A stretch of DNA of 64,000 bases, from assembly GCA_020725335.1 (NCBI GenBank), contig DYFF01000018.1:124001-188000 (forward strand), given 5' to 3'. Source of the stretch: Thermodesulfovibrio sp. (GTDB lineage Bacteria; Nitrospirota; Thermodesulfovibrionia; Thermodesulfovibrionales; Thermodesulfovibrionaceae). Shown one piece after another: positions 59,404 through 64,000 of the stretch (the first letter of the stretch is position 1; every line of letters begins with the position of its first letter). The notes beneath the pieces were generated by a model, which was given only the letters and a program-made list of their open reading frames with translations, was not told the origin of the DNA and did no database searches. A program made the position numbers and the translations under genes.

Positions 59404-60242
59404 ATTTCTGCCTCCTTATGTCTTGCAGAGTGGCACTGAATATTTACTGCCACAGGTAGTGACGCAATATGGCATGGAGCATATTCTACGTGAACAGCTA
59501 AAGCAGTTGTTTTTCCTCCAATTCCCATAGGACCGATATTAAGAGCGTTTATTTCCTCTAATAATTCCTTTTCAAGTTGAGCATAAGCAAAGTTTTTATT
59601 AGATTCGCCCACTTTTCGTAAGAGTGCTTTCTTTGCTAAAATTGCACATTTTTCAAAGTTTCCTCCAATACCTACTCCAACTATTATGGGTGGGCATGGA
59701 TTCCCTCCTGCATTTTTTACTGTTTCAATAACAAAATCTTTAACACCTTTCAAGCCCTGTGAAGGCTTGAGCATTCTAAGGGCAGACATATTTTCACTGC
59801 CTGCCCCCTTTGGAGCAAGTACTATTCTAACTTTATCTCCATTTATGGGTTCAAAATGCAATATACAGGGAGTATTATCTTTTGTATTTTTCCTTTCAAA
59901 AACAGGGTCTTCAACAACACTTGCCCTTAGATAGCCTTCCTTTACTGCAAGCCGAATACCCTCATTGAATGCTTCCATTGGGTCTCCCTCTTCGTATATT
60001 GCCTGAGTACCCCAATAGACAAAAATAACTGCGACTCCTGTGTCCTGACAAAGTGGAACTCTTTCTTCCGATGCTATTTTCTGATTTTCCATTATCTGGC
60101 TTAGTATCTCTTTAGAAAGCCCTTTTTCTTTTTCATAGGCTTTAACTAATACTGCCGAAACATCCTCTGGTAGTGAAACTACTGCATCTAAATAAAGATT
60201 TTTAACTGTAAGTACAATATCTTCTCTTTTGATTTTTCTCAT
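59400..60242 (-). CDS. fumA: Class I fumarate hydratase, alpha subunit
   Basis: 280 residues. VPLCQDTGVAVIFV and GGNFEKCAILAKKALLR carry conserved cysteines that ligate the [4Fe-4S] cluster, and PCPPIIVGVGIGGN is the substrate region. Interconverts fumarate and malate. The iron-sulfur type fits an oxygen-free cell. It overlaps the alcohol dehydrogenase by 4 bp and the beta subunit by 4 bp. Confidence 0.92.
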   Translation of the reverse strand: MRKIKREDIVLTVKNLYLDAVVSLPEDVSAVLVKAYEKEKGLSKEILSQIMENQKIASEERVPLCQDTGVAVIFVYWGTQAIYEEGDPMEAFNEGIRLAVKEGYLRASVVEDPVFERKNTKDNTPCILHFEPINGDKVRIVLAPKGAGSENMSALRMLKPSQGLKGVKDFVIETVKNAGGNPCPPIIVGVGIGGNFEKCAILAKKALLRKVGESNKNFAYAQLEKELLEEINALNIGPMGIGGKTTALAVHVEYAPCHIASLPVAVNIQCHSARHKEAEI

Positions 60243-61246
60243 AACTGAATTAGATACTTTATACCCTCCCCTCTTGAAAGTTTTTCAAAGGCTAATGAAA
60301 TCTCAGAAATTGTAAATTTATCTGTTATTAATTCTTTTAGCTTAAGTTTCTTTGATTTAATCAATTCATAGGCTTCTTTTACATCCTCAGGATTGTAATG
60401 AAAAGCTCCCTTTAGAGTAATCTCATCATAGTGAATTCTTGCAGCATCGTAACATACTTCAGTTCCTGCTTTTAATCCTCCGAACAGCAAAACAGTACCA
60501 CCTTTTCTAACAAGATAAATAGCTCTAAGCCATATCTCCTTCTCCCCCGTGCATTCAACAACTTTATCATAACCAAAACCCTCTGTGAAATCTAAAGCTT
60601 CCTCTGCAGAATAATAAATCCTATCAGCTCCTATCTTTTCAGCCACACTAAGCTTATTTTTATTCCTTCCCATAACTGCCACACTTACACCCATGCTTTT
60701 TAAAACCTGTAGGAAAAGAAGTCCAACAGGCCCTGTGCCGATTAAAAGAATTTTATCTTCTTTTGAGGGGCAGAGAACCTTTACACCATGGACTATACAT
60801 GACAGTGGCTCAAGGAAAGCAGCTTCTTCAAAATCAATGTCTGCAGGTTTATGAAACATATTCTGTCTGACAACTCTATTTTTTACAACTATGTATTCGG
60901 AAAAAGCTCCAAGCATCATATCCTTAGTTAAGGTATCACAAAGATTGAAAAATCCCCTTTTACAATAGGAACAGTTCCCACAAGGTGCTGTATGGACAAG
61001 CATTACAGCATCGCCTTTTGTGAAACCGTTCACACCTTTTCCGATTTGTTCAATTACTCCAGAAAATTCATGTCCAAAGGGTCCTGGCATAGGTATTAAA
61101 GGATGTCCTCTGAGATAAGCTTTTAAATCTGTTCCACAGGTCAACGCAGCTTTTACTCTGACAAGAACCTCATCATCCTGAATTGAAGGAATAGACTTTT
61201 CAATAACCTCTATCTTATTAGGCTTAATTAAATAAGCAGTTTTCAT
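60239..61246 (-). CDS. Zinc-binding medium-chain dehydrogenase
   Basis: 335 residues, MDR family. Catalytic zinc residues in TCGTDLKAYL and FGHEFSG. The structural zinc cysteines are CGNCSYCKRGFFNLC. NAD site: LLIGTGPVGLLFLQ. Closest in style to sorbitol or threonine dehydrogenases, substrate unknown. The start overlaps the rsmI stop, and the fumarase genes follow, so it is probably an incidental operon member. Confidence 0.85.
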   Translation of the reverse strand: MKTAYLIKPNKIEVIEKSIPSIQDDEVLVRVKAALTCGTDLKAYLRGHPLIPMPGPFGHEFSGVIEQIGKGVNGFTKGDAVMLVHTAPCGNCSYCKRGFFNLCDTLTKDMMLGAFSEYIVVKNRVVRQNMFHKPADIDFEEAAFLEPLSCIVHGVKVLCPSKEDKILLIGTGPVGLLFLQVLKSMGVSVAVMGRNKNKLSVAEKIGADRIYYSAEEALDFTEGFGYDKVVECTGEKEIWLRAIYLVRKGGTVLLFGGLKAGTEVCYDAARIHYDEITLKGAFHYNPEDVKEAYELIKSKKLKLKELITDKFTISEISLAFEKLSRGEGIKYLIQL

Positions 61247-62076
61247 TACTCATTATCCGTCTTTAGACTTTTTTCATAAAGCTCTTTCTTGCTTAAATTA
61301 TAGAGTTCTGATACTATTTTAACAGCTTCTTTTCTACCTTTACCTTTTTTCATGAGCTCTTTCACTTCTTTTAAAGCTTCTTCAAAGCTTCTTTCTTTTT
61401 CTTGCTGACCTTCAACTACTATAACATATTCCCCAGCTATTTTTGATTCCTCAAGCTTATCCAGTATTTCTTCGAGACTACCTCTTAAAATTTCTTCAAA
61501 CATCTTTGTAAGCTCTCTTGCCACACAAGCACGCCTATTTCCAAATACCTCCAGCATATCATCAAGGGTTTGAATTATCCTATGAGGCGCTTCATAAAAG
61601 ACAAGAGTTCTTTTTTCAGAACTAAGTTCAAGTAGTTTCTTTCTTCTCTGAGATTGCTTTACAGGAAGAAAACCAACAAAGATAAACTCTTCTGTGTTTA
61701 AGCCAGAAATACTCAAAGCAGTAATTAAGGCAGTCGGTCCTGGCACAGGTATTATTTCAATTTCCTCCTCTAAAGCCCTTGAAATAACAACTGCTCCAGG
61801 GTCTGATATTCCAGGAGTTCCCGCATCAGTTATCAATGCAACATTATGTCCAGCTTTTATTTTATGAATTATATCTTCAGCTCTAACCTTTTCTTTTTCA
61901 GACCAGTAGCTTATAAGAGGCTTTTTTATTCCATAGTAGTTAAGAAGTTTGAGACTGTGTTCTGTATCCTCACAAGCGATGTAGTCAACCTTTTTTAGGG
62001 TTTCAAGAGCTCTTAAGGTGATGTCTTCAAGATTACCTATTGGAGTGGATACAATATAGAGTCTGCCCTTTGGCAT
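61246..62076 (-). CDS. rsmI: 16S rRNA 2'-O-methyltransferase RsmI
   Basis: 276 residues. Methylates C1402 of 16S rRNA. GRLYIVSTPIGNLEDITLRAL, IACEDTEHSLKLLNYYGI, LITDAGTPGISDPG and VFYEAPHRI are the RsmI landmarks. The tail (about 225-276) is a lysine-rich helical extension. It follows the small secreted protein gene without a gap. Confidence 0.95.
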   Translation of the reverse strand: MPKGRLYIVSTPIGNLEDITLRALETLKKVDYIACEDTEHSLKLLNYYGIKKPLISYWSEKEKVRAEDIIHKIKAGHNVALITDAGTPGISDPGAVVISRALEEEIEIIPVPGPTALITALSISGLNTEEFIFVGFLPVKQSQRRKKLLELSSEKRTLVFYEAPHRIIQTLDDMLEVFGNRRACVARELTKMFEEILRGSLEEILDKLEESKIAGEYVIVVEGQQEKERSFEEALKEVKELMKKGKGRKEAVKIVSELYNLSKKELYEKSLKTDNE

Positions 62077-62331
62077 CTACTCCTCCTTAAAAAGCTGCCT
62101 TAGACGCTTGTCAGCTTTAATAACCTCATCAACACTTTCCCCCGTAATGTCCCAACTGTATTCACCCTTTTTATCACGATGAAGCTTTATTTTTATGGGT
62201 TTTTTTGGTTTTGCATACTGAAGTGCCTTATCCTTTGTAATCTGCACCTGAGTCTGTGTCTGAGTGAATGCATTATCTGTAAATAAGCTAAATGTTAAAA
62301 GTATAAAAAATATCACAAGCAGCTTTTTCAT
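62077..62331 (-). CDS. Small secreted protein of unknown function
   Basis: 84 residues: signal peptide (about 1-23) and a basic mature part with YAKPKKPIKIKLHRD and a GEYSWDITG strand. No family recognised. It sits between nadE and rsmI in one leftward run and ends immediately at the rsmI start codon. Confidence 0.65.
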   Translation of the reverse strand: MKKLLVIFFILLTFSLFTDNAFTQTQTQVQITKDKALQYAKPKKPIKIKLHRDKKGEYSWDITGESVDEVIKADKRLRQLFKEE

Positions 62332-62357
62332 AAACCCTCCAAAAATTAAATACTAAA

Positions 62358-64000
62358 TTATCCTCCAAATCTATTTGTAATTGGAAATCTCCAGTCTTTA
62401 CCAAGGGATACTGGAGTAATCTTTATCCCAGGAGGTGACTGCCTTCTCTTAAATTCTGCTTTCTTGACCATTGCTAAAACTTTCTTCACAGTTTCTCTGT
62501 CAAATCCATATTCAATTATTTCATTCTCACTCATGCATTTTTCAATATGTCTTTTAAGTACCTCATCCAGCACCTCATATGGTGGCAAAGTATCCTGATC
62601 AGTCTGATTTGGTTTTAGCTCTGCTGAAGGTGGTTTTATAAAAACCCTCTCTGGAATCCGTCCCTTAGATGCCCACTTTGCTATATTATAAACTTGTGTT
62701 TTATAAACATCTTTAATTACAGCATATCCACCAGCCATATCTCCATATAAAGTTGCATAACCAACAGCCATTTCTGATTTATTGCCTGTTGTTATCACAA
62801 GCCATCCAAACTTGTTTGAAAGTGCCATAAGGATATTTCCACGAATTCTGCTTTGAATATTCTCTTCAGTGACATCCTCTGGTAAATCTTTGAATAAATC
62901 CGCAAGTTTTATACTATACTCTTCAAAAATTTCATCGATGGAAATCTCGATTAACTCAATACCGAGATTTTTTACAAGCTCATATACATCTTCTCTGCTT
63001 TCCCGTGAAGTATACCTTGAGGGCATAAAAACTCCTGTAACTCTATCACTCCCCAATGCCTCTACAGCAATCAATGCTACGAAGGAAGAGTCAATTCCTC
63101 CGCTTAAGCCAAGGCATACCTTTTTAAACCCATTTTTATTAACATAATCTCTCAACCCTGTAACAAGAGCTTTAAAAATCTCTTCTTCCTCTGAAAGTGA
63201 ATACATACTTCCAGTACTTTTCTTTAAGTCACCTACTTTTCTTATAAGAGGAATTTTTGTTATTTCAGCATCTTCAAAAATTTCTGTTTCCCATCTTATC
63301 TTAGGTTCACGCATCCTTGTCCTTGTCACTTCTTCCATATCAAGCTCTACAACTATAATATCCTCTTCAAAAGCTTTAGCCATTGTAATTATTTCACCTG
63401 ATGGAGAAATAATAAGGCTTCTTCCATCCATGACTATTTCATCCTGTCCTCCAACCATGTTTAAATAGGCGATATAGACTCCAAGGTCATAGGCTCTTGT
63501 TGATAACATTTTAATTTTTCTTTTATGCTTCCCGGCATAAAATGGAGAAGCACTGATATTGATTATAAGCTCTGCACCAGTGGTTGCCTGAATGAGGCTC
63601 GGAAGGGAGGGATGAAATATATCTTCACATATATTAACAGCAAAAAAAACTCCATCGTATTCATAAACAGGTGTTCTGCTTCCGGGCTTAAAATATCTCA
63701 TCTCATCAAAAACACTGTAGTTAGGAAGATATATTTTGTCATAGTAATCTATAATCTTCTTGTCAGTAATTATTACAGCTGAGTTGTAAAGGTCATCCCT
63801 TTTAACAGGAAGTCCTGCAATTAGAATAAAATCCATAACATTTTTTGTAATTTCTTCTAATGCTCTTTCTGTTTTCTTTATAAAAGATGGATAAAATAAC
63901 AAATCCTCTGGAGTGTAACCTGTTAATGCAAGTTCTGGAAAAACTACTATTTCAGCATTTTTTTTATAGGCATCTTCTACGAAGGACAATATTTTAAATA
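62358..64000 (-). CDS. nadE: Glutamine-dependent NAD+ synthetase, 5' end cut by window
   Basis: At least 546 residues. The N-terminal nitrilase-like glutaminase has Glu in VFPELALTGYTPEDLL and the nucleophile Cys in VNICEDIFHP. The C-terminal synthetase has the ATP loop LSGGIDSSFVAL and the TGNKSE motif. The frame is open to 64000, where the normal opening should be about 30 residues further upstream; an internal TTG at 63989 is not likely the true start. It converts deamido-NAD to NAD with glutamine. Confidence 0.94.
   Translation of the reverse strand, partial: FKILSFVEDAYKKNAEIVVFPELALTGYTPEDLLFYPSFIKKTERALEEITKNVMDFILIAGLPVKRDDLYNSAVIITDKKIIDYYDKIYLPNYSVFDEMRYFKPGSRTPVYEYDGVFFAVNICEDIFHPSLPSLIQATTGAELIINISASPFYAGKHKRKIKMLSTRAYDLGVYIAYLNMVGGQDEIVMDGRSLIISPSGEIITMAKAFEEDIIVVELDMEEVTRTRMREPKIRWETEIFEDAEITKIPLIRKVGDLKKSTGSMYSLSEEEEIFKALVTGLRDYVNKNGFKKVCLGLSGGIDSSFVALIAVEALGSDRVTGVFMPSRYTSRESREDVYELVKNLGIELIEISIDEIFEEYSIKLADLFKDLPEDVTEENIQSRIRGNILMALSNKFGWLVITTGNKSEMAVGYATLYGDMAGGYAVIKDVYKTQVYNIAKWASKGRIPERVFIKPPSAELKPNQTDQDTLPPYEVLDEVLKRHIEKCMSENEIIEYGFDRETVKKVLAMVKKAEFKRRQSPPGIKITPVSLGKDWRFPITNRFGG

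Noticed and set aside
1-64000. CRISPR arrays, prophage, insertion sequences or toxin-antitoxin pairs
   Set aside because: No regular repeat-spacer series, transposase, integrase, phage structural gene or recognisable toxin-antitoxin pair was seen on either strand.

Overview
The window is AT-rich bacterial chromosome, densely packed with short gaps and many 1-17 bp gene overlaps. The gene set points to an anaerobic, probably thermophilic member of the Nitrospirota such as a Thermodesulfovibrio-like sulfate reducer. This placement is an inference from gene content and protein style (TRAP-TAXI uptake, two-subunit class I fumarase, ACT-domain malic enzyme, four-subunit succinate dehydrogenase/fumarate reductase, Mrp-type antiporter). 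No rRNA or dsr marker lies in the window to prove it. I see no insertion sequence, prophage or CRISPR array.

Layout. 1-3415 (minus): a haem operon (MobB-like protein, CcsA/HemX-like protein, hemA, hemC). 3416-3935: a gap with four perfect inverted repeats, including two terminator-like hairpins and a possible small RNA. 3936-5902 (plus): ubiX, hemH, queF and tRNA-Arg(ACG). 6019-16204 (minus): a propionyl/acetyl-CoA synthetase, then mostly envelope and secreted proteins (5'-nucleotidase with a beta-grasp partner, an OmpA-like protein, two DUF3617-like paralogues, a beta-propeller protein, a Yip1 protein). This stretch holds a decayed tandem duplication. 16653-18799: feoAB. 18900-28934: an AEC permease, Cache/PAS histidine kinase, TauE/SafE permease with a membrane partner, an unusual PEP-synthase-like phosphohistidine protein, a response regulator, a GntR/UTRA regulator and a CBS protein. 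29028-36671: an Mrp/Mbh-like cation/proton antiporter operon with three NuoL/M-type subunits. 36715-38944: an LCIB-type carbonic-anhydrase-like protein, a tandem universal stress protein and an alpha/beta hydrolase. 38953-46989: TRAP-TAXI transporter, malic enzyme and sdhABCD. 47011-64000: a PilC-like protein, the rho-paaI-purL operon, envelope genes, panC, HD-GYP regulator, dtd, CCA transferase, and a leftward operon (nadE, small secreted protein, rsmI, alcohol dehydrogenase, fumarase alpha and beta).

How the genes fit together. Malic enzyme, fumarase and succinate dehydrogenase/fumarate reductase form most of a C4-dicarboxylate branch, with a TRAP-TAXI importer beside it. The Mrp-like antiporter followed by the LCIB-like protein suggests coupling of ion or pH homeostasis to inorganic carbon. 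TauE/SafE could move sulfite or another organosulfur anion; its promoter carries three phased repeats that resemble sequence in the promoter of the nearby GntR gene.

Several genes without a Shine-Dalgarno sequence have a -10-like hexamer 6-12 nt before the start codon, so leaderless or near-leaderless mRNAs may be common in this genome.
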